A stretch of DNA of 6,669 bases, taken from Beijerinckiaceae bacterium (GTDB lineage Bacteria; Pseudomonadota; Alphaproteobacteria; Rhizobiales; Beijerinckiaceae). The stretch is from NCBI GenBank assembly GCA_947458675.1, contig CANHAW010000122.1:1-6669 (forward strand), written 5' to 3'. The notes under the pieces are model-generated. The model was not told the origin of the DNA. It saw only the letters and a program-made list of their open reading frames with translations, and ran no database searches. Within the stretch, counting starts at the first letter, position 1; each line of letters begins with the position of its first letter. Positions 1 to 4,794 of this stretch are shown here, in pieces. The translations under genes were made by a program, and so were the position numbers.

Positions 1-227
1 AATTTTTCATAAGCCTGGGTGACGCGCTGGCGCGATTGCTCGCTCAGGGCAGCCAGCGCCTCATAGGGATATTCGCCGGCGAATCCGGCCGGCAGGACCA
101 TTTCAAACGTCACGCTGGCGGCGGTCAGATGTGCGCCGAAGCGCTCGGCCATGGCCATGGCATAGGCGTCTGCCGCCTGCGCTTCGCCGCCGGTGGGAAG
201 GAGGAGAAGGATGTCCTTGAGGGCCAT
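1..227 (-). CDS. Universal stress protein (UspA family), N-terminal part, runs off the left edge
   Basis: The first 75 residues are visible. They begin MALKDILLLLPTGGEAQ, which is the first beta strand and nucleotide-loop region of a Usp fold. A helix follows (about residues 15-31, ADAYAMAMAERFGAHL) and then a second strand (about 33-45), the usual beta-alpha-beta opening of the family. Usp proteins are cytosolic alpha/beta proteins, some ATP-binding, induced by stress. In ATP-binding members the first loop usually carries an Asp (VDGS-like). Here it reads PTGG, so ATP binding cannot be assumed. The start is fixed by a good Shine-Dalgarno sequence, AGGAGA (minus strand, 240-235), seven bases before the ATG. 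The gene is divergent from the 378-653 gene. The C-terminal half, which would hold the G-x2-G-x9-G-S/T motif, lies outside the window. Family assignment is by fold pattern, so other small alpha/beta domains are not fully excluded. Confidence 0.75.
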   Translation of the reverse strand, partial: MALKDILLLLPTGGEAQAADAYAMAMAERFGAHLTAASVTFEMVLPAGFAGEYPYEALAALSEQSRQRVTQAYEK

Positions 228-253
228 GTGTGTATCTCCTGGCTTGTGTGCGT

Positions 254-270
254 GACACCGCGATCGTGTC
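254..270. promoter_or_regulatory. Small inverted repeat in the divergent usp / 378-653 intergenic region
   Basis: GACAC (254-258) and GTGTC (266-270) are perfect inverted arms around a 7-base spacer, and an internal CGATCG palindrome spans 261-266. The element sits 27-43 bases upstream of the usp start codon, in the 150-bp gap (228-377) between divergent genes, where an operator or promoter would be expected. The arms are short, so chance is a real alternative. I found no convincing -35/-10 pair for either gene here. Confidence 0.2.
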
Positions 271-365
271 GTTCTATGTCAGGTCCGGTATTTGGGCCTT
301 GACCTGTGACAAACGCACGGGCGGGGTCTTTGGAAGCGTCGAAGAATTCCGAAATCGGATCGGCG

Positions 366-372
366 AAGGAGG
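366..372 (+). promoter_or_regulatory. Strong Shine-Dalgarno sequence that fixes the start of the 91-residue gene
   Basis: AAGGAGG at 366-372 lies five bases before ATG 378. The same frame is open further upstream, with a GTG at 306, but that codon has no such site. The ATG at 378 is therefore the preferred start, giving 91 rather than 115 residues. Confidence 0.7.
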
Positions 373-377
373 ATGGA

Positions 378-653
378 ATGGGACAGGCCGATGATCCGGC
401 AATGCGTATTGCAGCGCTCGAGCAGCGTGTGGAGGCGTTAAGCAGCACGATCAAGACTGTGCTGACGACCCTCATGCTGCGCGGTCTTCTCACCAAGGAG
501 ACCGTCAATCAGGTTCTCGCGGATGCGCAGGTTCAGGTTGGCTTGGGTCAGGCCCATGCATCGGCCGAACTTGCCGGCATCAAGCAGGATCTCCCCCATT
601 ACATGCGCCATGCCATGGGCCCCGAGCCCGATGAGGATGATCACGATCATTGA
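378..653 (+). CDS. Hypothetical protein, 91 residues, helical with acidic His-rich tail
   Basis: I do not recognise a named family. The protein begins MGQADDPAMRIAALEQRVEA. Residues of about 9-33 (MRIAALEQRVEALSSTIKTV) have heptad-like spacing of Ile/Leu/Val and fit a short coiled coil, so oligomerisation is likely. A second helical part follows (about 38-72, LLTKETVNQVLADAQVQ and onward). The last residues, PEPDEDDHDH, form an acidic tail ending in alternating Asp/His that could bind divalent metal or simply be disordered. There is no signal peptide, membrane segment or cysteine, so the protein is probably cytosolic. The start is supported by a strong ribosome binding site. It stands alone: divergent from the usp gene and 179 bp upstream of the next gene. 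An alternative GTG start at 306 would add 24 residues of low-complexity character. It is credible as a gene because of its ribosome binding site and ordered amphipathic sequence. Confidence 0.7.
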   Translation: MGQADDPAMRIAALEQRVEALSSTIKTVLTTLMLRGLLTKETVNQVLADAQVQVGLGQAHASAELAGIKQDLPHYMRHAMGPEPDEDDHDH

Positions 654-721
654 TGCGCTGCACGCCTGGACGAAAAAGACCGCTGCAAGCAACGGCCAAG
701 TTTCGGAGGTCGTCCTCGGAA

Positions 722-807
722 GGAACGCAGTCACCTTGATACCGCCAGCTTGAGCGGAGCTTGTCTTTGCTTGCGGGAGCGGAACCGGCTTGAGCGGCCT
801 GCGTTCC
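722..807. repeat. Inverted and direct repeats upstream of the host-attachment gene
   Basis: A perfect 9-base inverted repeat, GGAACGCAG (722-730) and CTGCGTTCC (799-807), brackets the promoter region. Inside it the 10-mer GCTTGAGCGG occurs twice in direct orientation (748-757 and 788-797, 40 bases apart). The right inverted arm overlaps the predicted -10 element at 802-805. Otherwise the 179-bp gap 654-832 shows no gene. The repeats might be regulator sites, or they may be chance. Confidence 0.3.
781..805 (+). promoter_or_regulatory. Predicted EcfG (general stress sigma factor) promoter for the host-attachment gene
   Basis: GGAAC at 781-785, a 16-base spacer, then CGTT at 802-805. This matches the alphaproteobacterial EcfG consensus, GGAAC-N16/17-CGTT, recognised by the sigma factor released by the PhyR-NepR partner switch. 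Transcription would start roughly 7-8 bases further on, near 813. That leaves a leader of about 20 bases holding the GGAGG at 820-824 and the ATG at 833, so the geometry is right. It is the only exact match of this form I found in the intergenic regions. The prediction rests on consensus and position alone. Confidence 0.6.
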
Positions 808-819
808 CCGAAGACAGGC

Positions 820-824
820 GGAGG
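820..824 (+). promoter_or_regulatory. Shine-Dalgarno sequence choosing ATG 833
   Basis: GGAGG at 820-824 is eight bases before ATG 833. A TTG two codons earlier (827) is in frame but only two bases from the site, too close to be the start. Confidence 0.7.
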
Positions 825-832
825 TCTTGTTC

Positions 833-1288
833 ATGCCCTTGCTGCATGTTGCTCACGGCGACTGGGTTCTTGTCGGCGACGGAAAGAAAGCTCTGTTTCT
901 GACCAATGAGGGCGATCCCGATCTGCTCAATCTGCGGACGCTCTCGGTGCGGGTCCAGACCAGCGCGGCCGATCACGAGCAGGGCACCGACCGGCCGGGG
1001 CGCACTTTTGCCAGCATGTCGCATGCCCGCAGCTCTTACGAGCAGACCGATTGGCATGAGCTGGATGAAATGCGCTTTGCCCATGACATTGCCGCGCAGA
1101 TCAATCGCGCTGCACAGGAGGGGCTTTTCAAAAAACTCATCCTGATCGCGCCGCCCAAAACGCTGGGCGAATTGCGCGATAAATTATCGCCAGAAGCCCG
1201 CAAACATATTCGCGCCGAGATCAACAAGGATCTCACCAAACATGCGATCCCCGAGATTGAGCGGCTGTTGCGCATGTATGAGGTGTGA
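833..1288 (+). CDS. Host attachment protein family (baeRF-like), 151 residues
   Basis: The protein begins MPLLHVAHGDWVLVGDGKKA, the strand-turn-strand opening (usually W-x-x-V-A-D/G-x-x-x-A) of the family annotated 'protein required for attachment to host cells' (Host_attach), related to bacterial archaeo-eukaryotic release factor (baeRF) domains. Further family-like parts are GTDRPGRTFAS (51-61), a helix ELDEMRFAHDIAAQINRA (76-93), the strand KLILIAPPKTLGELRDKL (101-118), and a C-terminal segment with LTKHAIPEIERLL (134-146). The length is typical. There is no signal peptide or membrane segment, so it is presumably cytosolic despite the family name, which comes from a mutant phenotype. The molecular role is unknown; a ribosome- or RNA-related function has been suggested from the fold. 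An EcfG-type promoter and a good ribosome binding site precede it, pointing to general stress control. dusA follows after 79 bp and may have its own promoter. Confidence 0.82.
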   Translation: MPLLHVAHGDWVLVGDGKKALFLTNEGDPDLLNLRTLSVRVQTSAADHEQGTDRPGRTFASMSHARSSYEQTDWHELDEMRFAHDIAAQINRAAQEGLFKKLILIAPPKTLGELRDKLSPEARKHIRAEINKDLTKHAIPEIERLLRMYEV

Positions 1289-1306
1289 AAGCCTGCGCTT
1301 GCGCTT

Positions 1307-1361
1307 CGGTCATCTTCTGGGCAAAACGGAGCCGCGGGCGGTCGGTGCGCCCGGATGACCG
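1307..1361. repeat. Nested inverted repeats (possible structured leader) just before dusA
   Basis: The outer arms CGGTCATC (1307-1314) and GATGACCG (1354-1361) are perfect complements. The inner arms CGGGCG (1335-1340) and CGCCCG (1348-1353) form a 6-bp GC hairpin with a 7-base loop. The two right-hand arms abut, so the stems could stack, leaving a 20-base bulge on the left (1315-1334). The structure ends six bases before the GTG start of dusA. There is no following T-run, so it is not a standard intrinsic terminator. Confidence 0.35.
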
Positions 1362-1367
1362 GCAAAG

Positions 1368-2393
1368 GTGTGGCTCCAGGTGGGTGAAATTGCGAAAGAC
1401 GGGGGCGCGGCGCGCTGGCGCTTTTCTGTCGCCCCGATGATGGATTGGACGGATCGGCATTGCCGTGTCCTTCATCGCACTTTGTCGCGCCATGCTCTGC
1501 TCTATACGGAAATGGTCACGACCGGGGCGATCATTCATGGCGACCGTCAGCGCTTGCTGGGCTTCAGCGATGTGGAGCATCCTGTTGCCGTGCAGCTCGG
1601 CGGTTCCGATCCTGCGGCTCTGGCCATGAGCGCACGCATTTGCGAAGATTTCGGTTACGACGAGATCAATCTCAATTGCGGCTGTCCGTCCGACCGTGTG
1701 CAGAATGGCGCTTTCGGTGCATGTCTGATGCGCGAGCCAAAGCTTGTCGGCGATTGCGTTGCAGCAATGAAGGCGGCAGTGCGTATTCCCGTCACAGTCA
1801 AATGCCGCATTGGCGTTGACGATCAGCAGCCTGATGAGGCGCTCTGGGCCTTGACGACTTGTGTTGTCGAGGCCGGCGTCGATGCGCTCATCGTCCATGC
1901 CCGCAAGGCCTGGCTGCAGGGATTGAGCCCGAAGGAAAATCGCGACATTCCACCGCTCGATTACGAGATCGTGCATCGTCTCAAGAACGATTTTCCGGAT
2001 TTGCCGATCGCGCTCAATGGCGGCTTGCAGAATATTGAAGCGGCGCAGCCACATCTCGATGAGCTTGATGGATTGATGTTTGGCCGTGCGGCCTATCAGA
2101 ACCCCGATCTTCTGCTCGGTGTCGATCCTTTGCTGTTTGGCGCGCCCGCGCCCGTTGCAGATTCCTTTGCGGCCGTTGAGGCCTTTATTCCCTATGTCGA
2201 AGCGCGGCTGTCGGAGGGCATCCGCCTGCATGACATGACGCGGCATATGCTTGGCCTTTTTTCCGGCAAATATGGTGCGCGCGCTTTCCGTCGAACATTG
2301 GCGACAAAGGCGCCCATGCGCGGGGCCGGCATTGAGGTTATTCGCGAAGCTCTTGCCCATGTGCGCAACCCTGAGACGGCTGCGGCGTTGTAA
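1368..2393 (+). CDS. dusA: tRNA dihydrouridine(20/20a) synthase DusA
   Basis: This is a flavin-dependent enzyme that reduces uridine to dihydrouridine in the D-loop of tRNA (positions 20/20a for the DusA group), using FMN and NADPH in the cytosol. At 341 residues it has the normal length. Visible DusA hallmarks are RFSVAPMMDWTDRHCR (18-33, FMN site), LLYTEMVTTGAIIHG (45-58), VAVQLGGSDPAALA (73-86), and INLNCGCPSDRVQNG (100-114) with catalytic Cys106. Others are PVTVKCRIGVDD (141-152), HARKAWLQGLSPKENRDIPP (177-196), ALNGG (215-219) and GRAAYQNP (239-246). The order and wording follow E. coli DusA closely. The first in-frame start after the upstream stop is GTG 1368. GTG 1380 is an alternative that has AGGTG (1366-1370) about nine bases upstream, so the true N-terminus may be four residues shorter. 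A possible hairpin precedes it. The cysteine-rich gene follows at 42 bp. Confidence 0.97.
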   Translation: MWLQVGEIAKDGGAARWRFSVAPMMDWTDRHCRVLHRTLSRHALLYTEMVTTGAIIHGDRQRLLGFSDVEHPVAVQLGGSDPAALAMSARICEDFGYDEINLNCGCPSDRVQNGAFGACLMREPKLVGDCVAAMKAAVRIPVTVKCRIGVDDQQPDEALWALTTCVVEAGVDALIVHARKAWLQGLSPKENRDIPPLDYEIVHRLKNDFPDLPIALNGGLQNIEAAQPHLDELDGLMFGRAAYQNPDLLLGVDPLLFGAPAPVADSFAAVEAFIPYVEARLSEGIRLHDMTRHMLGLFSGKYGARAFRRTLATKAPMRGAGIEVIREALAHVRNPETAAAL

Positions 2394-2435
2394 GGGGCGG
2401 AGGGTGTGTGCCCTCGCGTCTTGCTGGAGCCATGA

Positions 2436-2810
2436 ATGACAATCGATGCCATGACGGGGTCGAAAATCGAATCCTGTCGCGATGCCGCCCGCGCCTGCGG
2501 CGAAGCTCTGGTCTTTCTGCACGGTGGCGAGGGAGATGCAGGCCTTGAGGCCACGCTCGGCGAGGCGGCCCGTGTCTGCAATTTGAGCGCCGATTGTCTG
2601 GAGCGGCTGCCCGATCTGCGCGATATGGCGATACGGGTCTGCGTCGAGGTTTGCGAACGGACGGCTTTGGCCTGCGCCCCTCGGGACGATCTGGCCGCCT
2701 GCGCAGAAGCTTTGGCCGCCTGCGCCGCCATTTGCAGCGCGCGGGCCGAAATCGACATGATGGTCGCCCCCCTCGGGACGGAGATTGTCGCAGCCAGCCC
2801 CATCCATTGA
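2436..2810 (+). CDS. Cysteine-rich four-helix-bundle (copper-binding Csp/DUF326-like) protein
   Basis: This 124-residue protein has ten cysteines, at 14, 21, 48, 54, 69, 73, 80, 89, 96 and 100. They are spaced three to six residues apart on stretches that are otherwise Ala/Leu/Glu-rich and helical, so cysteines from successive turns would face the same interior. CxxxC pairs at 69/73 and 96/100 and seven-residue steps recur. This pattern fits the four-helix bundle Cys-rich proteins (DUF326 and the Csp copper-storage proteins), which bind Cu(I) through thiolates inside the bundle. No signal peptide is seen, so a cytosolic form (Csp3-like) would be expected, though Csp3 carries more cysteines. 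GGAG at 2426-2429 is six bases before the ATG. A different ATG at 2432 is out of frame. dusA is 42 bp upstream and the TauE/SafE gene 64 bp downstream, on the same strand. Metal binding is inferred, not shown; an unrelated Cys-rich helical protein is possible. Confidence 0.68.
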   Translation: MTIDAMTGSKIESCRDAARACGEALVFLHGGEGDAGLEATLGEAARVCNLSADCLERLPDLRDMAIRVCVEVCERTALACAPRDDLAACAEALAACAAICSARAEIDMMVAPLGTEIVAASPIH

Positions 2811-2874
2811 GACCGGGGTTGCGGGATCGGCGCTTATGGCCCATGAAGCGGGGCCTTGAGCCGCTGGATTCCCC

Positions 2875-3699
2875 ATGGACGCTTCCCTGACCGAACTCGC
2901 CTTCCTTGCCGCCGCACTGGCTGCGGCCGGTGCTCTGACTGGCATTCTGGCCGGCGTCTTCGGCGTTGGCGGCGGGGCGCTGATCGTGCCGGTTCTTTAT
3001 GAATTGTTCCGCTTTCTCGGCGTGCCGGAAGAAACGCGCATGCCGCTGTGCGTGGGCACATCACTGGCGATTATCATTCCCACATCGATCCAGTCATTTC
3101 GCGCCCACCACGCGCGCGGGGCTGCCGATATGAATATTTTGCGTGCCTGGGCTCTGCCGACACTCATCGGCGTTTTGATCGGCAGCGCTTTGGCGCGTTT
3201 TGCGCCGCCGGAAGTTTTCAAGATCGTCTTTGTCGTTATTGCAGGAACGAGCGCTGCGCGACTGATCGGCAATCTGAAATGGAAACTTGCCGATGATGTG
3301 CCATGGGGCGCGCGGTTGCGCGCCTTCGGCTTCGTCAATGGCGTGCTCTCGGCGCTGATGGGAATTGGCGGCGGACAGCTCGCGACCATGTATATGAGCT
3401 TTTACAATCGCACGATCCATCAGGCGGTGGCGACATCGTCGGGCGTCGGCATTCTGATTTCGATCCCCGGCGCGATCGGTTATGCGCTTGCCGGTCTGGA
3501 CAAGCCGCATTTGCCGCCGCTGTCGCTGGGTTTCGTCTCTTTGATTGGCATTATCGCCTTTGCGCCGGTGAGCGTTCTTACCGCACCTTTGGGCGTGCGG
3601 CTCGCCCATGCGCTCACCAAGCGCAAGCTCGAACTCGCCTTCGGCATTTTCCTGCTTCTGGTGTCGCTGCGCTTTCTGGCGAGCATTTTGGGCTTTTAG
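2875..3699 (+). CDS. TauE/SafE family membrane exporter (sulfite exporter-like)
   Basis: This is a 274-residue inner-membrane protein of the TauE/SafE (former DUF81) family, whose studied members export sulfite, sulfoacetate or other small organic anions. The internal duplication typical of the family is visible. The first half has GILAGVFGVGGGALIVPVLY (23-42) followed by CVGTSLAIIIPTSIQSFRAH (59-78). The second half has GVLSALMGIGGGQLATMYMS (156-175) followed by AVATSSGVGILISIPGAIGY (184-203). About eight hydrophobic segments can be traced, near residues 8-33, 35-48, 58-74, 92-109, 114-131, 152-176, 188-207 and 216-272, the last covering more than one helix. ATG 2875 is the first start after an in-frame stop at 2857. 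Its ribosome binding site is poor (GGA, 2866-2868), which may mean coupling or low expression. The substrate cannot be read from sequence. It lies 64 bp after the cysteine-rich gene, and its stop codon overlaps that of the converging DUF1289 gene. Confidence 0.93.
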   Translation: MDASLTELAFLAAALAAAGALTGILAGVFGVGGGALIVPVLYELFRFLGVPEETRMPLCVGTSLAIIIPTSIQSFRAHHARGAADMNILRAWALPTLIGVLIGSALARFAPPEVFKIVFVVIAGTSAARLIGNLKWKLADDVPWGARLRAFGFVNGVLSALMGIGGGQLATMYMSFYNRTIHQAVATSSGVGILISIPGAIGYALAGLDKPHLPPLSLGFVSLIGIIAFAPVSVLTAPLGVRLAHALTKRKLELAFGIFLLLVSLRFLASILGF

Positions 3700-3872
3700 G
3701 CCCGCGACTCGCTTTTTCTTTCTGCGAGGCGCTGGATGATGGCGGCGCGTTCTTGCTCGCTCATGATCATCCAGGTTCCGATTTCCTCACGGCTGCGGCC
3801 GCAGCCGAGGCAGATCGTGCCCGCGACATCGAGGGTGCAAATATTCACGCAGGGGCTGGCGATCTGTTTCAT
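3696..3872 (-). CDS. DUF1289 small four-cysteine protein
   Basis: This 58-residue protein begins MKQIASPCVNICTLDVAGTI and continues CLGCGRSREEIGTWMIMSEQ. It has the DUF1289 signature: S-P-C-x3-C, about eight residues, C-x2-C-G-R, then E-E-I-x-x-W and a helical tail with ERAAIIQRLAER. The four cysteines (8, 12, 21, 24) form a likely zinc or iron-sulfur knuckle; the function of the family is not established. The whole domain is present and the length is normal for short members. The start lies 9 bp after the cobS stop codon with only a weak AGG nearby, so translation is probably coupled to cobS. The TAA stop (3698-3696 on the minus strand) overlaps the TAG of the converging tauE gene by two bases, leaving no room for a terminator between them. 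The gene is small enough to be dropped by length filters. Family assignment is firm; role is unknown. Confidence 0.9.
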   Translation of the reverse strand: MKQIASPCVNICTLDVAGTICLGCGRSREEIGTWMIMSEQERAAIIQRLAERKSESRA

Positions 3873-3881
3873 GCTGCCTGT

Positions 3882-4691
3882 CTAATGCGCCAGGCGGCTG
3901 GCGAGAATTGCAAAAAAGAAGATTTCCGCAATTTGTTGTGACGCCCCGGCGATGTCCCCGGTCTGGCCGCCGATCTGGCGACGCGCAATCTCGGTCATGA
4001 TGCCGGCCCCCGCCAGCATGGCGGCCAAACCGGCGAAAAGGGCGATGAGCGACACGCCGGCAAGGCTAGGTGCCAGAACAATGGCGCTGGCCAATATCCC
4101 GGCTATGGCAAGGGTTGCTGGCAGGGGGCGCGCCGCCGCCCAGGCTGCCCCATCGGTTCGGGCGGGGGGCAGCAGATAATGGGGCGTCAGAGCCGCAACG
4201 CGGGAGGCGGCATTGGCTGCAATGATCAGCAGGGCTGCCCGTTCCGCGCCGAAAAGCGTGAGAAGTTCGGCAATCAGGATCGTGCGCAGGAGCAGGGAGG
4301 AGACAAGCGCTGCCCCGCCAAAAGTGCCGATCCGGCTGTCTTTCATGATCTCGAGCTTGCGCTCGCGCGTGACCCCGCCGCCCAGCCCATCGGCGCTGTC
4401 GGCCAAGCCATCCTCATGGAAGGCCCCGGTGGTGAGCAGGAGGGCGGCCAGAGCAAAGGCGGCGCAGGCGAGCGGCGGCAGGCCGGCCGCAGCACTGCCC
4501 ATGAGCACGCCCGCCCCGACCGATCCGATAATAGCCCCCGCCAGAGGCAGAAGCCGGACGGAGCGGGCGAAATCGAGCATGGCATAGGGCGCCGTCTCGA
4601 AAGCAAAGACGGGGACCGGCAGGCGCGAATAAAAGCGCAGGCAGGCGAGAAGATCGGCGGCGAGCCGCAGGGGCAGGGACAGATTTGTCAT
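3882..4691 (-). CDS. cobS: Adenosylcobinamide-GDP ribazoletransferase (cobalamin synthase) CobS/CobV
   Basis: This is an integral inner-membrane enzyme that joins adenosylcobinamide-GDP with alpha-ribazole (or its phosphate), making adenosylcobalamin (phosphate) and releasing GMP. It is the last assembly step of the lower loop. At 269 residues the length is usual. Family motifs are visible: FYSRLPVP (20-27) near the N-terminus, then FHEDGLADSADGLGGG (91-106), whose acidic residues (E93, D94, D98, D101) are the expected metal/substrate ligands. EIMKDSRIGTFGG (114-126) follows, and a conserved end RRQIGGQTGDIAGASQQIAE (237-256). Hydrophobic segments fill most of the rest (about 47-67, 73-90, 126-147, 150-167, 190-230). 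AAGG (minus strand, 4702-4699) is seven bases before the ATG. It is divergent from cobT and probably co-transcribed with the DUF1289 gene 9 bp downstream. The same enzyme is called CobV in the Pseudomonas denitrificans naming. Confidence 0.97.
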   Translation of the reverse strand: MTNLSLPLRLAADLLACLRFYSRLPVPVFAFETAPYAMLDFARSVRLLPLAGAIIGSVGAGVLMGSAAAGLPPLACAAFALAALLLTTGAFHEDGLADSADGLGGGVTRERKLEIMKDSRIGTFGGAALVSSLLLRTILIAELLTLFGAERAALLIIAANAASRVAALTPHYLLPPARTDGAAWAAARPLPATLAIAGILASAIVLAPSLAGVSLIALFAGLAAMLAGAGIMTEIARRQIGGQTGDIAGASQQIAEIFFFAILASRLAH

Positions 4692-4727
4692 GGCGCGACC
4701 TTGCCTGAGTCGGGGCGGGGGATGAAA

Positions 4728-4774
4728 TGGCCGCTCATTTGAGTTCCCGCGCCCGAGCGCTTAAACAGCGGCCA
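4728..4774. promoter_or_regulatory. Inverted repeat and possible promoter between cobS and cobT
   Basis: In the 103-bp gap, TGGCCGCT (4728-4735) and AGCGGCCA (4767-4774) are perfect inverted arms 31 bases apart. Between and overlapping them, TTGAGT (4739-4744), a 17-base spacer and TAAACA (4762-4767) make a weak sigma70-like promoter facing cobT, with a leader of about 20 bases. The gap is too short for a normal cobalamin riboswitch and I see no B12-box motif in it. Both calls are tentative. Confidence 0.28.
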
Positions 4775-4794
4775 ATCACTTTGATGGGTCATTC

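Noticed and set aside
722..746. The first GGAAC (722-726) as an EcfG -35 box.
   Set aside because: No CGTT-like -10 lies 16-17 bases downstream, unlike the match at 781-805.
2400..2415. GAGGG (2400-2404) and CCCTC (2411-2415) hairpin just after dusA, as a terminator.
   Set aside because: The stem is only 5 bp with a 6-base loop and no T-run follows. The next gene is on the same strand 42 bp after dusA, so read-through is more likely.
2838..2865. Short GC-rich inverted arms (GGCCC/GGGCC and AGCGG/CCGCT) before tauE.
   Set aside because: Five-base arms in GC-rich DNA are expected by chance; no terminator or operator features accompany them.
1233..2945. A 570-codon open frame on the minus strand spanning dusA, the cysteine-rich gene and the start of tauE.
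   Set aside because: It lies opposite genes with clear family motifs, and its translation has no recognisable domain. Long antisense frames arise from codon bias in GC-rich genes.
4179..4742. A 187-codon plus-strand open frame opposite cobS.
   Set aside because: Its composition (Gly, Gln, Arg, Glu rich) is that of an antisense shadow, and cobS is certain on the other strand.
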